From: Sipunculus nudus
Taxonomy: Eukaryota > Annelida > Sipuncula > Golfingiida > Sipunculidae
Direction: 5' to 3'
Length of the DNA: 64,000 nt
Assembly: GCA_026874595.1 (NCBI GenBank)
Contig: CM049311.1
Span: forward strand, 21,940,676-22,004,675
Part shown: positions 34,184 through 46,544 of the stretch, piece after piece
Numbering within the stretch: the stretch's first letter is position 1
Layout of the letters: every line of letters starts with the position of its first letter
Program-made: the position numbers and the translations under genes
The notes under the pieces: generated by a model
What the model was told of the DNA's origin: nothing
What the model saw: only the letters and a program-made list of their open reading frames with translations
Database searches by the model: none

Positions 34184-35451
34184 CTACCGATAAGTGAAAC
34201 TGTTTCGTATTTTTTACGACATTCAAGTTATTTTCAAACACGTTTGTGTATGATTATGGTGGGCCTGAGCCTGCTTTTGACCAGACTGATGGCCGCGGTG
34301 GATGGCGGAAGAATATAAATTGTACCAATAAATATTCTATTACAATTGTATATGTGTGTTTTTTAAAAGTGTTTACGTGTTAAAACTGCCAATTGGTGCG
34401 TTGTGCTTAATAGTTAAAGGCGTCAAAACTTCATTTCTGGACGACACATTTACTTTAACTTGGTTTATTTTAAAAAGGAATGTATACCGAAAAAAAATAG
34501 TTACGGTATACACTTTAAATATTTAAGTCCTTGATTTCATGCATAGTTTGTTTGATAATTTAATTCCTGGTTGCGGTAGACATTTTCCTGAAATCAAATG
34601 TTATAAAGTGAAATACAAATGAACCATTATACCAATGTTCATATGTGTTCAGAGGGACAATATGTACCGTTCAAATTTAATCTTTTATATTAATTAATAT
34701 AAAACAATTGAAATCACTGGAACTGTCACTGTTCACTTTGGTTTGTGATGAAAGACTAATTGCCTTCTTTTCAAAGTGAATGATTTATCGGAATGAAAAG
34801 AAAATTACATTATATATGAATAAAGAAAATGCGATTTTATATATTCGAATGGTTGTGTTTTATTTCACTGGACATATTGGAACAACTTTTCTAGATATAC
34901 CGTTGACAGATTATCTATGAACTAATAAATATGCATTAAATGCATATTGCGGAATAAAACAGGGCCTTGAATGCTCATTATAATTCTCAAAATTAACTTT
35001 CAGTCCATGCAGAGTAAAAATGTTATTTTTTGGAAATGGAATTAAACAAACTTTTCTTGAAGTTCTCATTAAGGGACAATAAATAATATTAATACAAATA
35101 AATTTCAATTGGATTCCTTACATTAACATTGACTAATTAAACAACATATACCGTTTGAAATGTAACAATCAAAAGTTATTGTTATGTTACCGGGATTAAG
35201 TACTTGGTGATCCATAGCGTTTAGATGCTAAAACAAATAAGATGCATCAATTGAGTAGACATGGAGTAGAAAACTTTTTCATTAACTGAGTACCTACAGA
35301 TGAGAATAGACACAACTAACATTTAATGTCGTAATAACACTGAACTAACAAACACACAGTCATATTATTGAATCGTTTCGTTTTCCAAAATATTTAAAAT
35401 ACGCACACGGAGCGTCTATCTGAACAGCATCTATTTCCAAGGGGCATCTCC

Positions 35452-35463
35452 CCCCTCTCTCTT

Positions 35464-35501
<38 letters not shown>
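35452..35501. repeat. (CT)n microsatellite
   Basis: CT-rich tract of about 50 bp. A short GACAGAGAGAGAGA stretch follows at about 35570, so the two could pair. Confidence 0.9.
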
Positions 35502-35505
<4 letters not shown>

Positions 35506-35929
35506 CATCGGCAATCGGAAGTGATCCGACTTTTCTGTGTATCATGTCCAATTTTCTATTCAATGACAGAGACAGAGAGAGAGAAGTGAGAGACGCTTTG
35601 TGGAACACTTTTTATCGTAGCGATATAGTTCATCTGGAATTACCCCGTTCAACTGAAAGCAAACATTCCAAAAAAGTCTTTCCATTTATGTGAATATTAA
35701 CTTGTTCAACTTTTATTTTGATTTGTTTTTTTAAATAAATAATTAATTAATTTCTTTGATGTTGACTAATTAATCCACCAATACGTGTAACCTGATAATA
35801 CTTGCCCACACATAATGTGTAACATGATGAGATTCTTCTGCAAAATTTACTGACCAAGACTAGTTAATGAATCTACAAACAGGTCCATGCTTTATCTGGT
35901 TAGTTAGCAAATATGAAGCCAGTGCCGGG

Positions 35930-36440
35930 TCCTGATAGTTGCCGAAAGTACCGAAAAGTACTGAAATGTATACTGAAAAGTACTGAATAGTTTACTGAAA
36001 AAAAATATTTTTGGACACTTCCTGGTATACTTTTAATTAATTTTCGGTACATTTCTTTTGTAGTTTTTACATAGATTTTTGAATGAAAAGAGTATAGCAA
36101 ATAAATACAGAAAAGTTTTCAAAATAATTTACCAAAAATTAATGAAAAAGGTACCTTAAAGTACCAAATATTTTGACTTGGGCTACTTTCTGGTATACTT
36201 GTATGGAATTATCAGTACATTTTTTTTATGTTTTCACATTAATTCAATGAAATGAACGTGACTTTCTGCACTATTTAATGTCCAACTGTATTATTCAGAA
36301 CATGTACTGAAAAAAAAGGTTTAAAAAAATACAAAAAAATGTACTGAAAATCACTTAGAAGTATACCAGAAAGCCTGCCAAATATAGTTCCGGGTACTTT
36401 TCAGTACAATTTTCAGAAATTTTCGGTATTTATTAAAACC
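35930..36440. repeat. TACTGAAA-rich diffuse repeat
   Basis: The words AAGTACTGAA, TTTTCAGTAC, ACCGAAA, TTTCGGTA and CTGGTATACTT recur many times in both orientations over 500 bp. It looks like a degraded fold-back or MITE-like element. Confidence 0.5.
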
Positions 36441-36467
36441 CGCCAGTGCCTGATGCCCCGTGCCCGC

Positions 36468-36504
36468 TGTGATTAGTTTATGCTGTACGCATAAACTAAT
36501 CACA
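36468..36504. other. perfect 16-bp hairpin
   Basis: TGTGATTAGTTTATGC, a 5-nt loop TGTAC, then GCATAAACTAATCACA. The arms are perfectly complementary. It lies just past the diffuse repeat. Confidence 0.9.
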
Positions 36505-36739
36505 CCAAAAATTTAGTCTCATCCTCTTTTTTATTAATATAATAACATAAACTCCCCATCCTCAACAGACTTTAGTCATGGGTTGAAATATTCGAATTAA
36601 AAGCTTATATTCTAATAATTTGGGTCCTATCACTATAATCAAGGCAACAATTTCTTGCCTATTACCAATACTATTACTTTGAGAACCTGTAATTTTCTAT
36701 TACTATCACAATAACATATATATATTTATTACCTCATCC

Positions 36740-36780
<41 letters not shown>
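36740..36780. repeat. (TA)n microsatellite
   Basis: About 20 TA units. Confidence 0.95.
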
Positions 36781-36782
<2 letters not shown>

Positions 36783-37254
36783 TCAAATATAAAAAGAAAT
36801 TATAACATTCCATTTAATTATGCACAATCTGCGCATGTAGGGACGGGTAGCAGGTTGGAGCTCAGGTCAACATATCGATTGGAACTCTCTTTAATCTACT
36901 TTTAACTTCACCAAAAAAAACCATGTATGGATAAGATATAGGAACATCGCAAAAGCTCAAATTATTAATGGTCAGCTAACGTGATAAGCACATTTTTTTC
37001 CCATACGAGACAGTCCTACAGTGTCTCGGGGGTTTCCTTATTTTATGAACGAAACGAGGTCACAGTTATTCAAATGTGGTTATAGTAGGAGAATTTTTTT
37101 TACATTTAACTGATGTTGAATCTGATTTTGGTAGGCCTTATACGACTTAAAAAACATGCCAGTCTATGCGATGGGTGAGCTCAAAACGGATTGGTCTTTC
37201 AGTTGTTCTATATGAGATAAACTGCTCCCCTCCTGTCAGTAACATAGACCATAA

Positions 37255-37256
<2 letters not shown>

Positions 37257-37305
<49 letters not shown>
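37257..37305. repeat. (TA)n microsatellite
   Basis: About 24 TA units. Minus-strand frames over it are low-complexity artefacts. Confidence 0.95.
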
Positions 37306-37306
<1 letters not shown>

Positions 37307-38670
37307 CTGACTATATCTGCATGCCTTACATACGTGTCTGTATTGGCTAAACATCTTCTAATATATTTCCTGTAAATCGCTGTTTTCCCAGTTCGATTTA
37401 ACAGCTTATGTTCGATGACAAGATAACCCCTAGAGGTACCGAGCAGCCAGGCCATCTACAATATCATAGCCAAGCATGCTAGGTAAATTTGGGCGTGTTT
37501 TAACCAAGGACAGTCTGAATCAAATGCACAGCACTGTCATTTATTTTTTTTTCGTCTCCGTCGATGAACGAACTGCCTATGAAATGAGTATTTGTATTAC
37601 CCGTTGCTTTGTGATTCCATGGACATAACACTAGTTGGACACTAACCTAAGGTGAAGATATAATCTTATTGCACTGTTGGTTGGAATTATGTTTCACTAT
37701 GTAAATACTTATACACAAGCCATTTTTCCTGCGGATATTTAATATATTTGCCAGCGTGAGATACGCTCATAATATACACCTCAGTTACTAAAACTGGCCT
37801 TCAAGTTTGAACTGGCTAATAAAATTATTCATAAATCATTTTGATGAAATCACAGTTGTGATATCCGACCATTCTACAGCATATAATAGGTTATGCAGCA
37901 TCACAATTGCATAATACCGACAGATTAAAACAGATATTAAATTTATGGGGCGACATACATACTACTTTGAAGTTATTTACAATAAATTGTAAGCATATTC
38001 AGAAATTTTTAGTTCGGAGTATTTGTTTCACTCTTTTATATATATCCGGTTCGCATTGTCCTTATCTTTTACATTACACACAGATTATAAGAACATGAGA
38101 ATACACATGCATGTTGATAAGAATAATATGATTGTATGTATGCACGTCGGATTTTTTTTGTCAGTTTACATTATATATATATATATATATATATAAGACA
38201 AAGGACATGCATTAATTTGAAATAAACAGAGAGTTTTAGTGACTCCCGCAAAGATAAAACGTGTGATATGGACTAAAACACAGATGTTGAATGGCGAATG
38301 CCAGGTCATGCCTACCTGAACGTCAAATTGTGATGCCAGACTTTAATTAAATTTAGTACTCTTAGGCTACAATTACAGTACATAACAACATTATGATTCT
38401 GTTACATTTGGGGATGATACATATCAATACTGGATGTACGATAATCATAAACTTTGTGAGGGTCCAGTTCATTTTTTTTTTTTTATTCTGATCGATTTGC
38501 CGTGTCATTTCTATTGAACATGATGTCATCGTATGTGAACCTGGAGATGGTGAGATCGTATATGAAAACTTAAATCCCCATAAGGAATGTTCAAGCTTGC
38601 ATGTGTCAGTCAAAACTAGTTAATTCCCATATTGGGCTCTGTGTGGTGCCAGCCACATAAACACTCACCG

Positions 38671-38675
<5 letters not shown>

Positions 38676-38761
<86 letters not shown>
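38676..38761. repeat. (TA)n-(GA)n compound microsatellite
   Basis: About 28 TA units followed by about 14 GA units. Confidence 0.95.
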
Positions 38762-38763
<2 letters not shown>

Positions 38764-38935
38764 TTAACCATGCAATAAAATAAAAATCCGGCAATGTGTT
38801 GTTCACACAAAAGCTACGAGCTGTTTAGCCAACGATTTTTTTTTTGGAGATACAATATAACATTATGCCTTAGCGCCCGAGATTCTTTATATTACAATGA
38901 TTAATCACAACAAAGGTCGTGTTTTCAATTACCGT

Positions 38936-39605
38936 TTGTGCCGCTCTAATTATCATGGGATGTGAGGGCGGAGTGGACGAGCTGTCGATCGGTGGGAAAG
39001 ACGACCTTGAAAAAACGATGGTTGTGACCCGTGAGGGGCCGTATAAGCGATGTTCCCAATATTTTGGGCCTTTTCGAGATAATGGCGGGCCGCTGCTCTA
39101 AAACGGCTTTTTGTGCCGCTCTAATAATTATTGGGCCGGAGAGCCAGGGGAGTGGGCTTTGGCTTGATACCCAACATGGCGTTGTAAAAACAATAGAGAG
39201 CGGGCCTGCGGCGGTCAGAATAGCGAGGTATGTGTTATTCTGGCTTCTATGGGAAGACTGCATGGCGAATATCCAAATGGCGCACTGCTCTGAAACGTCT
39301 CTTTGTGCCGCTCTAGTTATTATTGGAAGTGAAGGCGGGATGGGCGAGGTATGGAATGGTATGCAAGGTGACCTTGAAAAAACCATATTTTGGCTCTGGG
39401 TGCCGTCAAAGCAGCGACTTGTGCCCTATTTTCGGCAAATATCAAACTGGAGGCCTGCTCTGAAACGGCCGTTTTATGCGCTCTAATTATCATGGGATGT
39501 GAGGGCGGAGTAGACGGGCTGTCGATCGGTAGGAAAGACGACCTTGAAAAATCGATGGTTGTGACCCGTGGGGGCTTTGACTTGATACCCAACTTGACGT
39601 CTTGA
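38936..39605 (-). repeat. 175-bp satellite array, inverted relative to the left edge
   Basis: Minus-strand copies of the satellite at 1-659. The CTCTA core falls at 38944, 39119, 39311 and 39481. The 192-bp step reflects a 17-bp insertion near 39236-39252, so the trimer here is 537 bp. Both arrays stop abruptly in unrelated DNA. Confidence 0.9.
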
Positions 39606-40074
39606 TGAGGCTGGGAATCCCCGGCCGTTTAGAGGGCACGGAAAGATAGAGGCTTTTGGAGCAATGTGGGAGTATTTTTAATCTGAATCTCGAACCTCGA
39701 ATTTCGAATACGCTACGAATTTCCTTGACGTTGTACGTGTCACTGGGTTGTGTGTAAAACTCGGCAATGGAAAGCCGGAAGTCGAAACAGCTGTCTAAAA
39801 GGCGGAGAATCCACGGAGATCCGGAGAATTCACGGAAAAATTTTGGAAAGATTTTCATGGCTTTTTTTTTAAACTAATCGTTGTACATAAACATTAAAAT
39901 CGCCTGAAAACCTTTTCAATATTATTCTTTCCACTGTAAGAAGGCGAAATTAATCAATTATCTTGCGTATTCAGAGCTTATTTAAAAAAAAGTGTGGTCT
40001 CACCAGCAAGTGAATGTTTTAGATCAAATGTTAATTGAATCTTCGTCACCAGTTTATTTTTTTAATTTTTCTGG

Positions 40075-40076
<2 letters not shown>

Positions 40077-40118
<42 letters not shown>

Positions 40119-40173
40119 TAATAATTATAATAATAATATAATAATTATAATAATAATAATAATAATAATATTA

Positions 40174-40238
<65 letters not shown>

Positions 40239-40240
40239 GT
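40077..40240. repeat. (TAA)n / (TTA)n inverted trinucleotide repeat
   Basis: The left half is TAA units and the right half TTA units, the reverse complement, so the whole block is a near-palindrome of about 160 bp. Confidence 0.9.
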
Positions 40241-42395
40241 ATTATATATTATTTTTAAATAAAAAATTAATATATCATACTATCTTTTTGTTATAATATT
40301 TAATGATAATATAATTTTTCTTTGTAAAACAAGATAAGTAATCATTCATCAAAATTTAATTTTAAGATTTTAGAAACATGAAAGCAATTGAATGATTTGA
40401 TGATATTTCATACACGTTAAAAAAGTGCCCCAGAGGAACGTATCCTGAAAATACCAGAGACATAAAAGAAAATTTGATAGAAATATAAAACGTTGAGGAA
40501 ATGTTTCTGAAAGTTTTTTTCAATGAAATGTTTAATTTTTCGTGTTTAAACTGACTATACCTTTTCATGTTCTATTGACCAAGCAGTTTCAGCAGAATTA
40601 TATATCCCCCACGGAATCTATTGTGTAATATATTTGTTGCCAAATTATATTTTACTTTTCATGATAAGAGTACACAAATCGATCGATTTAATTTTTGTAA
40701 AACCAATTGTGATATTTTACCCGATACTTTTATCATGTAAAATGACACCGCTTTCAATTCATGTTTTAAACTATTGCAAAAATAGACGGTAAAATAAATA
40801 TTATTTTTTACAAGGAAGTATTTGATAATGATTTTTTATCAGAATGTTTTCTAAAACATCAACCCCCCCCCCCCAAAAAAAAAAAACAGATTCACGAGGC
40901 TTTGACAGAAAGAAATACACATAGCATGTGTACACATATATGATACGCGTGTATGTATCATTTTACGATCACATAAAATAAATTAATATATAGGGAAACA
41001 TTGAATTTATATATTTGTTCAGCGTATCAAAAACATATCAAAACTGTTTTAGTATTTTAGTATATTTGCAACTGAATTAATAAATGTATTTATTAATGCC
41101 GTGTTCGAGTTTATTGTATCGTAAATTAGCATATATTATGTTTTGTATTAAATATTTATTACAAAACCAATCAAAACAATTTAAATATTTGCAACTGATA
41201 TGATAATATATACGGCCTGGAAATACGTCCCTCTGACCTAAATACTTGCCCAGGGACTATCTAAAACTCGGAGAATTCCCGGAGAGCCGGCGAGTTGCTT
41301 CATTTAACCTCGTACCAGAGTCATGTCGCCTTGAGGTCAAGCAAACGAATTCCAAATCTCATTATATTATCATTAAACATAATTGGTTATGGAAAAATAT
41401 TAATATAGATTTTACATAAATTGAGACAATTTCCTAGAGGAAAACATTTTTTCTATATATTTGTCCTTGAAAAACATGAGGTTGTGTGATTTGTTCCAAA
41501 ACTATTGGCATCTCTATGAGTAATGTCAACTCGACAGTGACGTCACACATTGGGAAATCCCATGTGACTAAAACTTCTTGATCTCAGTAAAAGCGCAGTA
41601 TTTCTGCCTCTGTCCTAAAATTTCTGCAGAGAATAAAAACAACATGCATTACTAGATCTGAGTTGTTGATAAAATTCAGTCCATGATGTCACATCTGTAC
41701 CAGCCAATCAAATCGGAGCAAAGTCTGGTATCTGGATGAAATCCTCCATTCACCCAACAAACGCACGTAGAATAGGTTTACTTAACCTTGATATATTATA
41801 TCGTACCAAATCAGGTAATATATAAATTTAAAAATTTAAATATTCACTTTAAACTAATTGACTTTATATAACCATATCATTAAACAGGTTTTAAAATTAG
41901 ATCTCAAATATGAGACTTTCAGTCTACATAATTTTACACCTGATACCCCATGGCCTTGAAATAAACCCTCAATTTATCTCCGACTTCAGAGGTTCGTACA
42001 GGATTTCCGAAGGCGGTGTGCGGGGGCTCGGGTGGTTGTAGGAATATCTGCATGGTAGACGGTTCACACGTATTTATGTGTTGGTATTTGTGTAGGTGTA
42101 TTTGTTTATAAAAATACATGTTTGTATGAGGGAGTACAGATGGAAATTAACGTAGAACAGGATAAACAGTTACCAGAGCATTAGTGAAAATAAGTAATTG
42201 GTGGAAATGAGTTATAATTAATTAGTTTTGGATGCATATGGTTCCTCTCTCCAGTTTATTAATTATCTCAGATAGATTCATTAATAAAGTCCCCTTGATA
42301 TATCTCTGAGTATACTTAGTTGCACATACAGTAACTAAAATTGACTGATATTTTCATGTTTTTTTTAAATTATTTTCATGCAATAACTTTTGCAG

Positions 42396-42502
42396 CGTCT
42401 GGCAAGTTTAACCTCGATGTGGCCCGCTGCGGTACCCCACTGAAAACACCCCTGGGCTTCCTGGCTTTAGTCCATAACAGCGACAAATGGATGTCAGTAT
42501 GA
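42396..42502 (+). CDS. isolated exon-like fragment with RCG motif
   Basis: After acceptor AACTTTTGCAG the frame reads SGKFNLDVARCGTPLKTPLG and FLALVHNSDKWMSV, then TGA. FNLDVARCG faintly recalls a metalloprotease cysteine switch, but the usual PRCGxPD is not present. No companion exon was found. Confidence 0.25.
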
Positions 42503-43606
42503 ATTTGATAAAGTTTTATTTTTGTTTGTTTTGGCGAAGATGAAGGGGGGGGGGGGGATTAAAAATACTTGCAGTTCAATCACTACCAATTTCCTCAAAA
42601 GTGTATAGCTAATGTACAGACCGGCCATTTGGTGTGTTTGCATGTATCGGGAGGTTATAGAAATAATTTCCCTCAGGGTCTCACCCCATTCCCAGCCGTT
42701 AGCCCGGATGATAGCTAGGTTTGAGTAACAATTAATTGAACATATTCAACGTTAAGGGATAAGATGGCAGGTGTAAACACCTTTTATTATCATTAATATG
42801 TAAATAATAAAGTAAAGCATTTGAAAAATAAAATTTTGAGTTTGTTCTTCTTAAACATAGAAGAAAAATTTTGAAAGGAGTGTGTTAATGAACGGTTTAA
42901 AATGTAATTTTTATTCCTCGACGAAAATGTCAAATATATACTAGATAAAGTTTGTTTTTGCGACTGCCTATGTGCACAATCCCCATATTTGAGGGAAAAT
43001 ATTTGGACTACTTCAAACGTTGTGGGGTTCACCAAAATTCTTAGAAGTCTAGCTGTATATCTTGCCATGAAAATGAAGGTCAAATCTCGAGCCAATTTTC
43101 GAACACATCTAAAATTGATGGAAACTATACATGAAAAAAATATCACGAAAAGATATTGGGTGGGTCCTGAGTTATGTAAAAGGCTAAGTAACCAGTTTCA
43201 ATCCTGTTCGAGAACTTGGTTGAAACAACTTGTGTATCACATTTTAGAAAAGAAAATGCAAAACTAAAAACGTTATGGGGTTTACATTTATATTATTTCA
43301 GCTTATCACGTTTAGAAGAATTGACGCAAACGAAAAACTACGGATAACGCCGACGACAGACCAAACACTATATCCCTCCCACCCCCGTGCCTCATGGGAG
43401 AGGAGACATCATATGCATATATGTTTCTGATAATTTGGATTTCAAAACGATCGTCCGGTTTTTCATAAGATGAGTAACATATTTAAACTGTATGATTATT
43501 TTTGTTTCCTGCATAACGGAAAGAAATACCATTCTAAATCTAATATTTGTTGTCAGGAGTTCTTGAAAGTCACATTTAAAAACAATACCTTAATAGCAAC
43601 AGTCAG

Positions 43607-43609
43607 TTA
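43607..43609. other. TTA target-site duplication (left)
   Basis: Matches TTA at 46542-46544. A 3-bp TWA duplication is the rule for PIF/Harbinger elements. Confidence 0.85.
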
Positions 43610-46541
43610 AACCCCTTTCACACATACACGTTCTAGCCACTACGATCACCACGTTCTCGGGAAACGTGGTGGTCGCGGTGTTGAACGTACAATGGTCTCC
43701 AGAAGTCGTCGCAGAGTCGCCATGATCGCCAACCCTCTACGACAAAGTTTTCCTGTAAAACTTGTGCGCGGTCGATCGCGGCAAACGTGCCGAAACGTAC
43801 TTCAGAACGTATGCAACGTACAAAAAACGTAGTGGACGTACAAAGGACGTGCGAAGGACGTACATAGAACGCGGGTGGTCGCCATCATTTCTTGACTGAG
43901 TCAATTGTACGTCCATACTACGTTCATTGTGCGCTCTTATTACGTCATCATACGTTCTCTTTACGTCCAAGAAGTCCCAATTAGGTTCTCTTCACGTTCT
44001 GTGAACGTCCATGGCGTCTGTTGTACGTTTTCAGCACGTTCTTACCACGTCATCTCGACGTTCTCAGTGCGTCATTTTTTTAAATAAATCTAATTTTGTA
44101 TTACAAAAAATTAAGTCCAAATATCGAAGCATAACAAAATGAATCATAAACTTGGTCCCAATTCCTTATTCCACAATACCCAGAAATTTTATAGTTTATT
44201 GTAGTTTAAAATAATTAAAATAAAATAATAAATAGTTTAAAATAATAAATATTAATATACTATTTTCTTTCTTTTTTTTTATCAGATGGTTACACACTGT
44301 ATAACACTCTTCACTTGTGTGACAGTTGCCAGATATAGGCAAGACCCTCTCATTTAAAATAACATTAAGGATGTAAGCATAACATGGGGAACATGAATAA
44401 CTAAGATTAATTGGCATGTGTATATCAAATAACTGTGAGAAATTACATTTCGTATTATAAGGGCGGTAGCAAATGTATTATTTTCTATTTTACCAATAAG
44501 GTATTCTAATCCTGTACTAACTGTTGAACTATTGGGTGTAAGTAGAAATAAATGTGTAATTTTTATATTTTATATTTACTTTTTTCAGACTACATTTTTA
44601 GACTATGGGACAAGGCATATAATTAAGTAATAATTTCTATTGAAAAGGTAAATGCACAATCAATCAATTTTTAATAATAATATATCACAAAATTATAAAC
44701 ATTTGTAACAACTTCAAATTTTTTGCATTCATTGCAATTTTACAAAACCACGTTTCAACATACTAACAATTATTATTGCTTAGTGTCTCTTGTTATGCAC
44801 TGAAATGTAGCTTTAAAAAATGTTATCGTTCTGGGAAAACACTTGCAGCCTGCCATGGCACAGCTCTTACAGGATGCGAGTAATACCTTGATAAATAATC
44901 CCTCACATTTTTTGCTACATTTGTTGCACTGTTGCCACGGCCTGGTTGAAAATTCACATTTAAGTTTTGTCCTTGACGTCAGTCACCAGGTATACCCTGC
45001 AGGTCCTCGCTGCGTAAGAGAGCATTTTGCATAGCAGGATAGCATCTCCGCATTATATTGTGCAGGCAAACACAAGCCAGAGTCACGCTTTCCACATTCC
45101 TTGGAGACAGTTTCAGAGTAGGCAACAAACAGGCAAATCGTTGCACTAGTATTCCAAAGGCGTTTTCAACCACTCTTCTGGCTCTTAAAGGCCTGTAATT
45201 AAATATCCGCTCTTCATCTGTGAGATTTCGACAGTAGGGTTTCATAATCCCAGGTCCTCAAGAGGAAAGCATCATCTCCGATAATAAAATCGTGTAGATC
45301 CTAGTTATCTCCTGGTAGTGGTGTGGGTGGAGGGAAAACAATAGTACCATCCTCTGTTGTAGTCTTGAGTTCGCAGGTCCCGAATATCTGACTGTCCGAA
45401 CATGATTCATTGGCACCAACATCAACCCAATTGAATATTAGTCCGCATCTTCAAGGGCCATCAAAATAATGGAATTGACGCCCTTATAGTTGTAATATGT
45501 TGATCTGCATCTCGAAGGACACCAATGTTTGCCGTCTATAGCTCCAAGGCAGTAGTGAAAATTACATCTGGAGAAAAGTTCAGCAAAGTCCAGCCAACCC
45601 TGGATGGTGGTAGGTATGGCGAGGACTTCATCAGCATATTCCGAAATAATTGCCTCCGATATGAACCGAGCAAGGGTGTTGTGCGCCACTCGGAAGTTGT
45701 ACATCAGAGACTTGTATGTACAGCCAGTGGCCAAGAACCTGAGGGTGCAGGCTAGCTTCATGCAAAGCCTCGAGGCAGTGCTTTCCTCCAGAAGATGTCT
45801 TGACGTTGAATGCGAAGACCAACTCTTTCCAGCAGTTCATAGAACATTTGCGGTTCGAGGCGAAGAAAGTTCTTGAAGCTGGCATTGTCCGTCATTTTCA
45901 ACTCCGTCATCAGCTGCTCGTACTGGCCGAAGAGAATTCTGGTTTGCAGCCAAGGCCTCACCCATCTCTCGCGCCGTTTCCCCATCGTCCCGCATCTCCT
46001 CCGCCAAAACAGCCAAGGCGCTTTCTTTTGCAGCAATCAAATCATTCAGAATGGCAACATATATAGCCACCAACATGTGTCTTGCAATAGCTGGTATGAT
46101 GTTCACTCATCGGAAGTCAGACTGGAAATGAAAGCTACTCAAAACAACCGGGGTTTATATATACTTGGTACTCGAGTCGTACAAAAGACGCAAACAACGC
46201 TCACTGAGCGTCCTAAGATCGCGAAACACGTAGTACACACGTAAATCGATCGTAAGGTTGACGTGATACAGCGTAAAATGGTCGCAGTAAGCGTATTAAC
46301 AACGTAAGAATATCGTACAGGGGGCGTTGTGGACGTACTAAAAGCGTACGGGGATCGCACGTTTTATTTCGCGATCCAGTCGTAAGTCGAACGTACTGGA
46401 CGAAATGACAACGTACAATGGACGAACAATGAGCGTACGTCGGCGGCGACCATTTCCAACCTCCACGACCACCCACGCTCTCCGAGAACGTTGCGAAACG
46501 TGACAAAACGTACGATCAAACGTGAATGTGTGAAAGGGGCA
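43610..46541. mobile_element. PIF/Harbinger DNA transposon, 2,932 bp
   Basis: The ends AACCCCTTTCACACATACAC and (inverted) TGCCCCTTTCACACATTCAC are terminal inverted repeats, flanked by TTA duplications. The element carries a decayed HARBI1-type transposase on the minus strand. Both subterminal zones (43640-44070 and 46150-46510) are packed with ACGT words such as AACGTAC and GGACGTAC, probably transposase binding repeats. I could not see the second Myb/SANT-like gene that full Harbingers carry. Confidence 0.92.
44979..46036 (-). pseudogene. Harbinger transposase (HARBI1/DDE_Tnp_4 type), inactivated
   Basis: A cut-and-paste transposase of the DDE nuclease superfamily. The N-terminal part has RRERWVRPWL and FKNFLRLEPQMFYELLERVG. 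A one-base frame change at about 45758 (GCATGA) shifts to LACTLRFLATGCTYKSL. GAIDGKHW holds the first catalytic Asp, DVGAN the second (in another frame near 45415), and RVVENAFGILVQRF the Glu. Breaks are the frameshift near 45758, a second near 45438, an in-frame TAG near 45303 and another frame change near 45250. The reading ends at 44979 after LHNIMRR. The internal region reads well otherwise, so inactivation looks recent. Confidence 0.88.
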
Positions 46542-46544
46542 TTA
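46542..46544. other. TTA target-site duplication (right)
   Basis: Pairs with 43607-43609. Confidence 0.85.

Larger units (their letters stand above)
39606..43606. other. AT-rich region with trinucleotide fold-back
   Basis: No supported gene apart from one exon-like piece at 42396-42502. 40077-40165 is (TAA)n and 40170-40240 is (TTA)n, which together can fold into a long hairpin. Poly-C/poly-A runs occur at 40863-40886 and a poly-G run at 42545-42556. Confidence 0.5.

Noticed and set aside
45525-46244. Plus-strand frames of 76-123 codons
   Set aside because: They are antisense to the Harbinger transposase.
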